From Marinobacter sp. 2_MG-2023 (GTDB lineage: Bacteria > Pseudomonadota > Gammaproteobacteria > Pseudomonadales > Oleiphilaceae), in assembly GCF_030546935.1 (NCBI RefSeq), contig NZ_JAUOPH010000005.1, forward strand, positions 124,001-188,000: a stretch of DNA of 64,000 nucleotides, read 5' to 3'. Shown here in pieces: positions 45,647 to 55,036 of this stretch (within the stretch, counting starts at the first letter, position 1; each line of letters opens with the position of its first letter). The position numbers were made by a program, and so were the translations under genes. The notes beneath the pieces were generated by a model. The model made no database searches. It was not told the DNA's origin and was given only the letters and a program-made list of their open reading frames with translations.

Positions 45647-46582
45647 ATGAGCGACTTACCTAGCATTCTGATTGTCGGCGCAGGCGCTATAGGCAGTTTC
45701 TATGGTGCGATTTTGAAGAAGGCCGGTTGCTCTGTGAGTACGGTACTGCGCTCCGACTATAAAGCAGTCAGTGCTCAGGGCGTTCGCATTACCAGTCCGC
45801 TAGGAGACCTGTCCTACGAGCCAGATCACATATATCGGGACGGCGATTTGCCTGAGGAATCTCCGGACTTTCTTATCCTGTGCGTAAAGGTTTTACCAGG
45901 CGTGGATCGGGTGGCGTTGGTCGCGCCCTGGATGGGCGCGAAAACCCGCCTTGTGTTGATTGAAAATGGCCTGGATATCGAGAAAGAACTGGCCGATGCG
46001 TACCCGGACAAGCCTCTTATAAGCTGTCTTGCTTTTATTGCCGTCAGTCGGACAGAGCCCGGTGTGGTTGAACATACAGCTTACGGCAAACTGGTGATGG
46101 GCTGTTACCCGCAAGGCACTGATGAGAGCTCCCGGATTTTGTCGCAACTGTTTATTGCTGGCGGTATCAAGGTCGATCTGACTGAGCATGTTGTGGCTGA
46201 ACGCTGGCGTAAGTGCCTCTGGAATACACCGTTTAACCCCTTGTCTGTTATTGCTAACGGTGCAGATACCCAAACCATTCTGGACACTGAAGGCGGTGAA
46301 GAGCTGATCCGGGCCATGATGCATGAGGTAGTCGCCGTGGCTGCGGCCGAAGGCTACCCTATGGATGAGGCGTTAATCGATAAGAACATTAACAGCACCA
46401 GGAAAATGCCTGCTTACACGAACAGTATGGCTCTTGATTACCTGAACGGTCGCCCGATTGAGCGAGAGGCCGTATTAGGTAATGTGGTGGCCTTGGCGAG
46501 GGATCATGGCATTGCGGTGCCTCACCTGAATACCGTGTTGGTGACACTGAAGATGCGTGCAGCCCTGGAGGGGCGGGAATAG
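45647..46582 (+). CDS. 2-dehydropantoate 2-reductase family protein (PanE/ApbA-like)
   Basis: This 311 aa NADPH-dependent ketoacid reductase of the PanE family has the Rossmann motif ILIVGAGAIGSFYGAILKKAG (core GAGAIGSFYG). The conserved lysine and asparagine region is ERWRKCLWNTPFNPLSVI. PanE reduces ketopantoate in pantothenate synthesis, but many paralogues act on other 2-keto acids, and no pan genes are nearby. The ATG at 45647 lies 11 bases after AAGGA; ATG 45626 is an alternative. It is convergent with the FN3 lipoprotein gene. Confidence 0.88.
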   Translation: MSDLPSILIVGAGAIGSFYGAILKKAGCSVSTVLRSDYKAVSAQGVRITSPLGDLSYEPDHIYRDGDLPEESPDFLILCVKVLPGVDRVALVAPWMGAKTRLVLIENGLDIEKELADAYPDKPLISCLAFIAVSRTEPGVVEHTAYGKLVMGCYPQGTDESSRILSQLFIAGGIKVDLTEHVVAERWRKCLWNTPFNPLSVIANGADTQTILDTEGGEELIRAMMHEVVAVAAAEGYPMDEALIDKNINSTRKMPAYTNSMALDYLNGRPIEREAVLGNVVALARDHGIAVPHLNTVLVTLKMRAALEGRE

Positions 46583-46632
46583 TATCAAGGCAGTGTTAGA
46601 CAGTGTTCGGAGGCCACTGCGATTCCCCGGGT

Positions 46633-48126
46633 TTACCGGGAAATCGTTTTGCTGACAGACGTGGACCAATCGCTCTCAAGGCCATTTGTGTCAATGGTTT
46701 TGATGGCAAAGTACCAGGTGCCCTCGGTAAGCCCGGCGACTTCGTATTCCATTGCCTGTCCGTCTTCCACAGTTACTTCATTAGATCTTTCTTCGATGTC
46801 CTGTTCGGTGCCGTATCGAACGACGTACTGTTCAATCTCGCCCATAGCCAGGGACTCACCGTTCACCCGGGTTGAAGGGGCATTCCAGCTCATTTTCGCG
46901 GAGCCAATCAGCGGTTCTGGACCTGGTACGGGCTCTGGAGTGGGTGCAGGTTCTGGCTCTGGGCTCGGCTCGGGCATTGGCTGAGTCGGGGCATCAGGCG
47001 TTGGTTCAGGCTGAGTCGGAGCATCAGGCGTTGGTTCAGGCTGGGGTGTGGGTTCTGGCTCCGGTTTAGGCTGCGGCGCAGGTTCGGGGGTCGGCTCGGG
47101 TTGAGGTGCCGGTTCTGGAGCGGGCTCTGGTTGGGGCGAAGTGATGTGGCCGGTCGACCCCAGCGTCTCCTCCAGGCTCGCGATTGCGTCAGCAAGAACA
47201 TTGTCCCGGACACCTGCATCTGCCAGTTGCGACTGCAAATATTCAGCCTGAAGCATGCCTGCCAGCGCCAACAGTTCAACGCTCAGCTCGAGATCATCTC
47301 CGGCGCTAAGCGGTAAGTCTCCACTTGCATCGGCGCTCTCCCTGGCGGTTTCAAGCACATCACCCAGCGTGCGCCAGCGGTCACCGTCGACGAGGCTAAG
47401 AAACGCGATATTCAGCAACGCGGTCTTCAGGTCCGACGCTTGAACGCTTCCTAAATCAGATGCTGCGAGATCTACAGGCCTTCTGGACAGAGCGCCATCG
47501 TCAAGCCCGAAGCGTTCTTCCTGGTCGCTGAGCAGTTCGATAAATAGATTCAAGCCGCCATCGGAAAATTTGAGGAATTTTTCGAATGCCAGAGTTGCCA
47601 GTGGGGTCAAAGCCACAGCTCTACTGCTATCGGAAGGATCCACAAGCGACTTCAAAACCAGATTGTTGCCCGGCCAGAACCACTCGCCAAAGCCGACGGT
47701 GACGCCGGATGGCGTGTTGCATGCGGGTTGTGCGTCACAGCGCATGCGAGTTTGGGTATCTGACTGCAATATGACTTTCAGCGACCGCGCTGAATAGTCT
47801 TCAGGTACTGAAATTCGGAATCCGCCGTTCTGGTTGGTTCTGACGGTTTCCCCTATCTGCTCCCAACCGCTGTCCACGACGTCAGCCTCGTGGCGCCAGA
47901 TCGATACCAGCCCGCCTTCAATGGCGCCCTTGACGGCATAGCCTTCTACCCAGAGCTTTTGGTTCTCGCTTTCTCCAGAGGAAGCGCCGTTGCCAGGAGT
48001 ACTCACCGATACGTCGGGAGTCTCAGCTTTTGAAGTTGATGAATCACCCCCGCCGCAGGCTGAAAGAAGAGAGCTTAGCGCTATGGCGAAGAAACCGAGC
48101 CGTGTGCGTGTTTGGAAGGTATTCAT
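46633..48126 (-). CDS. Proline-rich lipoprotein with fibronectin type III-like domain
   Basis: This 497 aa exported lipoprotein has a signal peptide with lipobox LSAC (Cys24), then a Ser-rich linker. A carboxypeptidase-regulatory-like beta domain follows (about 55-125), then a helical middle part (about 170-325). A low-complexity Pro/Glu/Gln/Thr linker (about 330-405, units such as [10 protein letters not shown]) leads to a C-terminal FN3-like domain (about 406-497). I do not recognise a specific family. The architecture suggests a surface protein whose linker spans the cell wall or reaches outward. Single-gene unit. Confidence 0.78.
   Translation of the reverse strand: MNTFQTRTRLGFFAIALSSLLSACGGGDSSTSKAETPDVSVSTPGNGASSGESENQKLWVEGYAVKGAIEGGLVSIWRHEADVVDSGWEQIGETVRTNQNGGFRISVPEDYSARSLKVILQSDTQTRMRCDAQPACNTPSGVTVGFGEWFWPGNNLVLKSLVDPSDSSRAVALTPLATLAFEKFLKFSDGGLNLFIELLSDQEERFGLDDGALSRRPVDLAASDLGSVQASDLKTALLNIAFLSLVDGDRWRTLGDVLETARESADASGDLPLSAGDDLELSVELLALAGMLQAEYLQSQLADAGVRDNVLADAIASLEETLGSTGHITSPQPEPAPEPAPQPEPTPEPAPQPKPEPEPTPQPEPTPDAPTQPEPTPDAPTQPMPEPSPEPEPAPTPEPVPGPEPLIGSAKMSWNAPSTRVNGESLAMGEIEQYVVRYGTEQDIEERSNEVTVEDGQAMEYEVAGLTEGTWYFAIKTIDTNGLESDWSTSVSKTISR
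46981..47040. repeat. Tandem 30-bp repeat in lipoprotein linker
   Basis: Two consecutive 30-base units (46981-47010 and 47011-47040) differ at one base. They encode the repeated decapeptide of the Pro-rich linker; less regular related units extend to about 47130. Copy number may vary between strains. Confidence 0.85.
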
Positions 48127-48495
48127 TGCAACTCCAGAGAAAGTGGACGATGCAATGCTAGCGCTCAGAGGTGTTAAATGGTGTTAATTTTGACGCCGTT
48201 TGGTTACTTGCTGCGTCAATTTACCGTCGTATGCTGGTAGAGGGCGTGCGAGTAGCTGCTCTGTAATTTTTGCTGATGAACAACAACAGTTGTGCAACTG
48301 CTATTTATCAAGGCGGTAACGGTTTGAGTAGAGATTGTAACCAACCCTGTACGGTTGATGGGAATAGCATTAACGTTAACCCTGGGCGCTGTCAGAATTG
48401 ACTGAAAGCTCGACTTGTTCGCCGATTAATTGAGAATGGCTGCTCTTTGGCATGGAGTTAGCTATGTGTTTTCTCCCGTAACTGATGGAAAAACT
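48127..48495. other. Intergenic region, divergent
   Basis: This 369-bp stretch separates the FN3 lipoprotein from the first binding-protein gene. No plausible ORF, hairpin or confident promoter was found in it. Confidence 0.5.
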
Positions 48496-49542
48496 ATGCG
48501 TTCGGGCAGCATTATATTGGTTGCGGTTTTATTGCTCGTAACATCAGGGTTTGCGCCAGCGGCAAAATCAAAAGAGCTGGTGTTCCTCAATTGGCCGAAT
48601 TATATGGATCCGGGCATTCTCGCTGAGTTTGAACGGCGCACTGGTATTTCAGTAAGGCAAAGTTATTTTGACTCAGATACTGCCCGCGGCGAGTTACTCC
48701 TTGAGTCGGAAGGGAAGGGCTACGATGTAGCGCTCATCAACGGTGCTTCTATCCGTATTCTGGCCAAGCGCGGTTGGCTTGAGCGCATTGATGAATCGAG
48801 CATCCCTAATCTGAAACACATCGATCCACGTTGGCGTTCCGCGTTTGTGCAGGCTGAAGACTTTGGCGTGCCTTATTTCTGGGGCACGCTCGGTATTGTT
48901 TACCGCAAGGATCTGGTGCCCTTTAAGGTTTCAAGCTGGATGGACCTGTTGCGCCCGGCTGAGGAGCTGCATGGCAAAGTCAGCATGATTGGTGACGGTG
49001 CGGATATGATCGGCGCTGCTTTAAAGGCGCTCAGATATTCGCTCAACAGCATCGACGAGAAGGAGTTGAAAGAGGCCGAGGCGTTGTTGCAAGCGCAGGC
49101 TCCCGCGGTCAAGACCTATCGATATCTTTCCCTGGACGAGGATTCGGCACTGCTGTCCGGCCAGATTGTCATGAGCATGATGTACAACGGTGATACCCGA
49201 ATGCTGCAGCAGCATAGTGATGATATTGCGTTTGTATTGCCCAAAGAAGGTGGCAATATCTGGACGGATTACTTGAGCATACTCAGTGCCTCCTCCCGCA
49301 AAACCGAGGCAAAGCTCTTCATCAATTTCCTCAATGAGCCAGAGATAGCCGCGCGGCTGGCGCGTTATGTCTACTATGCCACCCCTAACCGAGCCGCTGA
49401 AGCATTGCTGCCGGCGGAATTCAAGAGCGACCCCATTATTTATCCGACTGGCGAAGCGCTAGAGAATTCTGAAGCCTATCGGCGTTTGCCTCCTCGGGTG
49501 CAAAAAAATCGAGCTGCAATTTTCTCGCGTATTGTTTATTAG
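48496..49542 (+). CDS. PotD-like periplasmic binding protein (first of tandem pair)
   Basis: This 348 aa protein of the extracellular solute-binding family 1 (PotD/PotF-like polyamine-binding) has a signal peptide (hydrophobic core IILVAVLLLVTSG, cleavage near residue 22). Mature start ELVFLNWPNYMDPGIL is typical of PotD, as are VPYFWGTLGIVYRKDLV and SMMYNGDTR. I chose ATG 48496 because it begins the signal peptide; an upstream frame to 48430 adds an unlikely leader. No ABC ATPase or permease gene lies nearby. Instead a similar binding protein and a GGDEF-EAL membrane protein follow, which suggests polyamine sensing as in NspS rather than transport. Confidence 0.9.
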   Translation: MRSGSIILVAVLLLVTSGFAPAAKSKELVFLNWPNYMDPGILAEFERRTGISVRQSYFDSDTARGELLLESEGKGYDVALINGASIRILAKRGWLERIDESSIPNLKHIDPRWRSAFVQAEDFGVPYFWGTLGIVYRKDLVPFKVSSWMDLLRPAEELHGKVSMIGDGADMIGAALKALRYSLNSIDEKELKEAEALLQAQAPAVKTYRYLSLDEDSALLSGQIVMSMMYNGDTRMLQQHSDDIAFVLPKEGGNIWTDYLSILSASSRKTEAKLFINFLNEPEIAARLARYVYYATPNRAAEALLPAEFKSDPIIYPTGEALENSEAYRRLPPRVQKNRAAIFSRIVY

Positions 49543-49574
49543 TCATCGCTCCCTTAATGGGTGGGCCTGTAACT

Positions 49575-50642
49575 ATGACCAACCACAAAGTCTTTTCAGG
49601 CAAGTTCAGGAACCCCTGGATTGCGCTCATCCTGATTGTGCTCAGTTTGCCACTGCAAGCAGCCGAGCCAAGGGAGTTGGCACTCCTCAGTTGGCAGGGA
49701 TACATGGATCCGGAGATTGTTGAGGAGTTCAGGCAGCGCACAGGCATTTCAGTGAAACAAACCTATTTCGAATCGGATGCTGCCCGGGATGAAGTGCTCC
49801 TGGAGACGGGCGGGCGAGGCTACGATATAGCGCTGATCAACGGCGCTTCGATCCGGATTCTGGCAAAACGTGGGTGGCTTGAGCCGATTAATGAAACGGA
49901 CATCCCCAATTTGAAGCATGTGGATCCGCATTGGCGCGCCCTTCACGACAAAGCGGAGACGTATAGCGTGCCCTATTTCTGGGGTACCCTGGGGATTGCT
50001 TACCGCAAGGATCTGGTGCCTTTTGCTGTTTCAAGCTGGATGGATCTGTTGCGGCCGGAAAAAGAAATACAGGGCCGGGTGGCGATGATCAGTGATGCAA
50101 GGGACCTTATCACTGTTGCCTTGAAGGCTCTGGGTTATTCCATTAACAGTACTGATGCAAAGGAACTTGCGGCAGCCGAAGCACTACTACAGGCGCAGGC
50201 CCCGGCCGTCAAAACCTACAAGTACGTGTCCAGGGGCAAAAACTCTGCTCTGGTGAACGGCCAGGTTGTCATGAGTATGATATACAATGGCGGTGCCCTG
50301 GAGGTTCAGGAATATCATGATGAGATTGCGTTTGTCCTCCCGAAAGAGGGCAGCAGTATCTGGGTCGACTATCTGAGTGTGCTCAGCGCCTCTGCTAACA
50401 AGGCGGCCGCAAAACAGTTCATCAATTTTCTCAACGAGCCAGAGATTGCTGCGCAACTGGCGCAATTCGTCTGCTTTGCTACGCCGAACCTGGCCGCTGA
50501 AGCACTGTTGCCTGAAGATTTCAGAAACGACCCGGTTATCTATCCGAGTGAGGAAGCCCTGGAGAATTCGGAAACCTATCGGCGTTTGCCTGCCCGGACT
50601 GAAAAACTCCGCGCAACCATATTTTCACGCCTCGTCGACTGA
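49575..50642 (+). CDS. PotD-like periplasmic binding protein (second of tandem pair)
   Basis: This 355 aa protein is a close paralogue of the preceding one along the full length (shared stretches such as YDVALINGASIRILAKRGWLE with only I/V changes, and FINFLNEPEIAA). The pair clearly arose by tandem duplication. Signal peptide cleavage is predicted after LQA (about residue 29). Differences lie in likely ligand-site regions, for example WQGYMDPEIV versus WPNYMDPGIL and IYNGGALEV versus MYNGDTRML, so the two may bind different ligands. It lies 32 bp after the first copy and 14 bp before the GGDEF-EAL gene. Confidence 0.9.
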   Translation: MTNHKVFSGKFRNPWIALILIVLSLPLQAAEPRELALLSWQGYMDPEIVEEFRQRTGISVKQTYFESDAARDEVLLETGGRGYDIALINGASIRILAKRGWLEPINETDIPNLKHVDPHWRALHDKAETYSVPYFWGTLGIAYRKDLVPFAVSSWMDLLRPEKEIQGRVAMISDARDLITVALKALGYSINSTDAKELAAAEALLQAQAPAVKTYKYVSRGKNSALVNGQVVMSMIYNGGALEVQEYHDEIAFVLPKEGSSIWVDYLSVLSASANKAAAKQFINFLNEPEIAAQLAQFVCFATPNLAAEALLPEDFRNDPVIYPSEEALENSETYRRLPARTEKLRATIFSRLVD

Positions 50643-50656
50643 GACTGATTTACTCT

Positions 50657-53140
50657 ATGCGTCTTCATGCCAAGGTTCTGTTAGTTGTTGTGCCTTTAGC
50701 CGTGATCCCGCTATTGATCCTGGGATGGTTGGCCTATGACCAGCTGCGTTCAACGGCGATAGAGCGCAGCTCCAGCCAGATGACAACAATAATGGACCAG
50801 GTGGTGCGTAGCTTTCAGGTGCATCAGGACGTTGCCAAAGCGAATGCCAAACTGTTCGCGGACGCCTCACTCATGCGCGCTTATGCGCTGACGGAAGACG
50901 AGGAAGAGCGATACGTACTCATGCTTCCTTCTCTTCTCAAGCTGTTTTCCAGTTACCTGCGTGCCTATCCCGACTACACCGAGATCCGCTTTTTGCTGCC
51001 GGATGGTTACGAAGACGCACGTGCGACCCTGGTGCCCCTGCCAAATGCGACGGAAGAAGAAGGTGATACACCTTTTTTCCAGGAGCTGAGTGGTTTCAAA
51101 GGTGAAACATATGTCCAGGTTACGCCCGTTCCTGACAGCCACTCAATGTCGCTGCAGGTCGCGCGCCCCATTCGATTGATTGATCTGACTACCCAGGATC
51201 CGCTAAATGGCACCCCAGCGCTACGCGGCTATCTGGTAGTGACTATGGGGCTCGGTTTTCTGCAGGACCAGGTGAGCGCCAGCCGGATTGGCGAAAACGG
51301 CCATACGCTTGTGGTCGACAAAACCGGCAGGATTGTTTTCCACCGGGATTCTTCCCGGCTGGGCCAGGAGTTGCCTTCACCCTTGTTGAATAAGATTTTC
51401 AGCATAGGAACCGGTGAGCAGCTTATACCTGCGTCTTTTCAAAACGAGGACATTTTGTTGGCGACCCGGCGCCTGAACGAAGACCTGCTGTTGATCGGGG
51501 TTTTGCCCGAGGAAGAATTGCTTGCAGAAAGCCAGCGCCTGGGGGATATCGTTGTCTGGATCATATGTAGCACCGTATTTCTGATGGTTGTTGCGCTGTT
51601 GATGGCCATGAACTTTCTCATGGTTCGACCATTGAGGCAGTTAATGGGTGCCATTCGTGAGATTAGCCACGGAAACCTGGCGCCAAAGATCGCTCTGTCC
51701 ACAAAAGATGAATTTGGTTTGCTGGGGCTGAGTTTTCAGGAAATGGCCGGCAATCTTGAAAAATCACGCATCAAAATCGAGCGGCTGGCCTACCACGACA
51801 GCCTTACCGGTTTGCCTAATCGTTTTCGCGCCCATGAAAACTTGCGCCACATGATTGCTTTGGCCAGCAGAGAAAGCAGCAAAATGGCTGTTCTGTTTCT
51901 TGATCTGGATAACTTCAAGCGGGTTAACGACACCTTGGGACACCAGGTGGGTGATGAGCTTCTCAAAGAAATGGCAAACCGCCTTACCTCGGTATTGCGC
52001 GCTGAGGACGTTGTTCAGTTGGAACCCTCAGAAAACACGGATGATATTCTCGCCCGCCTCGGCGGCGACGAGTTCATTATTCTGTTGCCCAGGGTCAAGG
52101 GTTCCCCGGATGCAGCCAAGGTAGCCTTGCGTATCCTCGAAATCATGACGGTGCCATTCCAGCTGGGTGAGAACGAGATCTATAGTGGAAGCAGTATTGG
52201 CATTTCTCTGTTTCCCGATGACGGAACGGACGTGGACGATTTGATAAAGCGTGCCGATGCCGCGATGTATCAGGCCAAGGAGCAAGGGCGTAACAATTTC
52301 CAGTTCTATTCGGCCTCATATAATCGTGCGGCGTTTGAGCATATCTCACTGGAAGGCAGGTTGAGACGCGCAATAGAGAACGACGAACTGGAGCTTTACT
52401 ATCAACCGCTGATACAGGCCCGAACCGGTAAAATCGTCGGGCTGGAGGCGCTTCTGCGTTGGAACGACCCGCTGGAAGGGATTATTCCCCCGGACAAGTT
52501 TATTCCGATCGCCGAGGATAGCGGTCTGATTCTTCCGATTGGTGAGTGGGTTTTGCGGGAGGCCGGTTATCAGTTGAGCGTCTGGCAGGCTGCCGGTTTC
52601 ACCGATGCTTGTGTTTCTGTCAATGTCTCCGCGATACAGCTTCAGCGCCAAAACCTTGGTGCGATTGTATCTAAGGTATTGAAAGATAATGGGCTCAAGC
52701 CCGCTCAGCTGGAGCTGGAAATCACCGAAACGGCTCTCATGAAAATCAAATCGGAGGTGATCAGCGACCTGGATGCAATGCGGCAAAAAGGAGTGACTAT
52801 TTCACTGGATGATTTTGGTACCGGCTACTCCTCTTTGAGCCTTCTACAGGAATTGCCGATAGGAAAACTAAAAATCGATAAAAGTTTCGTGCGGGATATG
52901 CTGGTTGATCCCAAGGATGCCGCTCTGGTTTCAGCCGTGCTGTTTATAGCCAAAAGTCTTGGGCTTCGTTCAACCGCCGAGGGTGTTGAAACGCCAGAGC
53001 AGGCCGCGCATCTGGCTGGTGAAGGGTGTGATCAGCTTCAGGGATATTTGTTCTGCCGCCCATTACCGGTCGCTGACATGACCAGGTTCTTGAAGTCCCG
53101 AAAGGCCATCGGTCTGCCTGTATCGGAGGGCTATAGATAA
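50657..53140 (+). CDS. Membrane GGDEF-EAL protein with periplasmic dCache-like domain and HAMP
   Basis: This 827 aa inner-membrane protein has TM helices at about 7-25 and 298-321, and between them a 270-residue periplasmic domain of dCache type. A HAMP domain (about 322-375), a GGDEF domain (LGGDEF, 469-473) and an EAL domain (EALLRW, 597-602; DDFGTGYSSL; EGVE) follow. Both catalytic motifs are intact, so it may be bifunctional. It lies 14 bp after two PotD-like binding proteins in one operon. In Vibrio cholerae the PotD-like NspS controls the GGDEF-EAL protein MbaA through its periplasmic domain; the same arrangement is inferred here. Confidence 0.92.
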   Translation: MRLHAKVLLVVVPLAVIPLLILGWLAYDQLRSTAIERSSSQMTTIMDQVVRSFQVHQDVAKANAKLFADASLMRAYALTEDEEERYVLMLPSLLKLFSSYLRAYPDYTEIRFLLPDGYEDARATLVPLPNATEEEGDTPFFQELSGFKGETYVQVTPVPDSHSMSLQVARPIRLIDLTTQDPLNGTPALRGYLVVTMGLGFLQDQVSASRIGENGHTLVVDKTGRIVFHRDSSRLGQELPSPLLNKIFSIGTGEQLIPASFQNEDILLATRRLNEDLLLIGVLPEEELLAESQRLGDIVVWIICSTVFLMVVALLMAMNFLMVRPLRQLMGAIREISHGNLAPKIALSTKDEFGLLGLSFQEMAGNLEKSRIKIERLAYHDSLTGLPNRFRAHENLRHMIALASRESSKMAVLFLDLDNFKRVNDTLGHQVGDELLKEMANRLTSVLRAEDVVQLEPSENTDDILARLGGDEFIILLPRVKGSPDAAKVALRILEIMTVPFQLGENEIYSGSSIGISLFPDDGTDVDDLIKRADAAMYQAKEQGRNNFQFYSASYNRAAFEHISLEGRLRRAIENDELELYYQPLIQARTGKIVGLEALLRWNDPLEGIIPPDKFIPIAEDSGLILPIGEWVLREAGYQLSVWQAAGFTDACVSVNVSAIQLQRQNLGAIVSKVLKDNGLKPAQLELEITETALMKIKSEVISDLDAMRQKGVTISLDDFGTGYSSLSLLQELPIGKLKIDKSFVRDMLVDPKDAALVSAVLFIAKSLGLRSTAEGVETPEQAAHLAGEGCDQLQGYLFCRPLPVADMTRFLKSRKAIGLPVSEGYR

Positions 53141-53150
53141 CAGTCGGCAG

Positions 53151-53180
53151 CACAGAAAACGCCGCCCGGCGTTTTCTGTG
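53151..53180. terminator. Intrinsic terminator after the GGDEF-EAL gene
   Basis: A perfect 13-bp stem (CACAGAAAACGCC with its complement) and a GCCC loop. The GC-rich top of the stem is flanked by A4 and T4, so it can act as a terminator on both strands. It lies 10 bases after the stop. Confidence 0.75.
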
Positions 53181-53263
53181 CGTGTCACAAAACGGTAGAG
53201 AAAGAGACACAGCGCCGTCACTTCAGACCGCTACTTTCGAGTAAAGTAGCGGGAACACGGTCT

Positions 53264-55015
53264 ATGACTTCTGCCATCACTATTTACGCCCTGGCAACAA
53301 CTATCAGCCTTTACCTGATTTACAGAATCCTGGTAAGACTACAGTTGTCGCGGGCGAAACATCCTTCTCTTCGGGGGCACAGCAACTGGTCTCGTCGTGT
53401 TGCCCGTCTGGTACCTTTCTTCAGTTACGATGAGGCTGGTTTTTTTGCCAGTGACGGCGCGCCCGCGCAGGTAATCCAGCAGCGTCGAAAGGCACTTCGG
53501 GATCTGCAAACTAGAGCAGAGCAGCAATCCCCTGAAACCCTGGCGCACTGTCGTAAAATCGAGAACAGCATTTCGGATGTGCGCTTTACCAGCCGTTACC
53601 GGGTGCCTTTTCCTTATAGCCAGCAACTGCCTGAGTGTTTCAGGTCAGGCTCAATGGCGGATGAAACCCGTGGCTCCCAGATCAAGGACCTCGACGGCAA
53701 CTGGCGCTATGACTTGTCTGGCTCCTACGGCGTCAATGTGTTCGGCTACGACTTTTACAAGCAGTGTATGGCGGAGGGGATTGAACAAACCCGGGAGCTT
53801 GGGCCGGTTCTGGGCGCTTACCATCCGCTGATTACGGAAAATGTCGAGATGATTCGACAGATATCCGGGCTTGATGAAGTGTCTTTTCACATGTCCGGGA
53901 CCGAAGCGGTCATGCAAGCCGTGCGCCTGGCTCGATACCACACCGGCAAGACCCACCTGGTTCGCTTTTGCGGTGCCTACCACGGTTGGTGGGACGGAGT
54001 TCAGCCAGGTATCGGCAACACGCGCAAAGCCCGGGATGTTTATACACTTGCCGATATGAGTGAGCAGACTCTGTACATACTGCGCACCCGCAATGACATC
54101 GCCTGTGTACTGATCAACCCCTTGCAGGCTTTCCACCCTAACAGTGATGCGCCTTCGGATACCGCCCTGGTTGCCAGCGACCGCAGTAATGGCTTTGATA
54201 AACAAGGTTACTCTGACTGGCTTGCCCAGGTGCGGGAGGTTTGCAGCCAGCGAGGCATTGTTTTGATTTTTGACGAGGTGTTTACCGGCTTTCGGTTGGC
54301 CTATCGCGGTGCCCAGGAATTCTATGGCATACAGGCGGATCTGGTTACCTATGGCAAAACCCTGGGCGGAGGCCTGCCGATTGGTGTGGTAGCGGGCACC
54401 CATTCACTGATGCGGCGCTTTAAAGAAGATCAGCCTGTTAATGTCTCGTTTGCCCGCGGCACCTTCAATTCGCATCCCTACGTTATGGGTGCGATGAATG
54501 TGTTTCTTAAACGAATTCAAAAAGTGGATATTCAGCTGCAATATCAGGATTCCGAAAGTCTCTGGAATGGCCGTGTCGCCAGACTTAACCAGCGCCTGGA
54601 TACTGAAGCGCTGCCTCTGCGGATTACCAACATTCATTCCATATTGTCAGTGCTCTACACCAGGCCCAGCCGGTACAACTGGATGTTCCAGTTCTATTTG
54701 CGACAGGCGGGGCTGGAACTCAGTTGGACCGGAACCGGCCGGCTGATTATGAGCTACAGCTTTACCGACGAGGATTTCGACGAGGTGATCGAGAGGTTCG
54801 TTTCCGCCGCTCATCAGATGCAAGCTGGCGGCTGGTGGTGGCAAAGCCCGACACTGACGAACAAAGCGATCAAGCGCCAGTTTCTGGTTGATATGCTTGT
54901 AGCTCGGTTTCCGTTTCTGGCCGGCCGGCTATTCGGGCCACTTGTAACGCGCCAGCACGCGCCTCAGTCCGGCCCCTTGTCGGAACAGAGAGATTGCTCC
55001 GGGAAGGCGGGTTGA
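53264..55015 (+). CDS. Membrane-anchored class III aminotransferase
   Basis: This 583 aa protein has a hydrophobic helix at residues 4-24 and then a basic, helical stretch (25-125). From about 125 to 530 it is a class III PLP-dependent aminotransferase related to glutamate-1-semialdehyde aminomutase. Key parts are MSGTEAVMQAVRLAR, CGAYHGWWDG, IFDEVFTGFR (Asp337) and the PLP lysine in TYGKTLGGGLPIG (Lys365). The membrane anchor is unusual for this family and suggests a lipid-linked or membrane-associated substrate. It is followed by a phosphatidylserine decarboxylase gene after 21 bp and an Mpo1-like gene. The reaction is unknown. Confidence 0.87.
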   Translation: MTSAITIYALATTISLYLIYRILVRLQLSRAKHPSLRGHSNWSRRVARLVPFFSYDEAGFFASDGAPAQVIQQRRKALRDLQTRAEQQSPETLAHCRKIENSISDVRFTSRYRVPFPYSQQLPECFRSGSMADETRGSQIKDLDGNWRYDLSGSYGVNVFGYDFYKQCMAEGIEQTRELGPVLGAYHPLITENVEMIRQISGLDEVSFHMSGTEAVMQAVRLARYHTGKTHLVRFCGAYHGWWDGVQPGIGNTRKARDVYTLADMSEQTLYILRTRNDIACVLINPLQAFHPNSDAPSDTALVASDRSNGFDKQGYSDWLAQVREVCSQRGIVLIFDEVFTGFRLAYRGAQEFYGIQADLVTYGKTLGGGLPIGVVAGTHSLMRRFKEDQPVNVSFARGTFNSHPYVMGAMNVFLKRIQKVDIQLQYQDSESLWNGRVARLNQRLDTEALPLRITNIHSILSVLYTRPSRYNWMFQFYLRQAGLELSWTGTGRLIMSYSFTDEDFDEVIERFVSAAHQMQAGGWWWQSPTLTNKAIKRQFLVDMLVARFPFLAGRLFGPLVTRQHAPQSGPLSEQRDCSGKAG

Positions 55016-55036
55016 GTGTGAAGATGTGGTGGTTAG

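Noticed and set aside
46623..46641. Hairpin at the end of the FN3 lipoprotein gene as terminator
   Set aside because: The stem has a bulge and is followed by only a short interrupted T-run.
46906..47136. CRISPR-like repeat array
   Set aside because: Repeats are contiguous, in frame and encode a Pro-rich linker; there are no spacers or cas genes.
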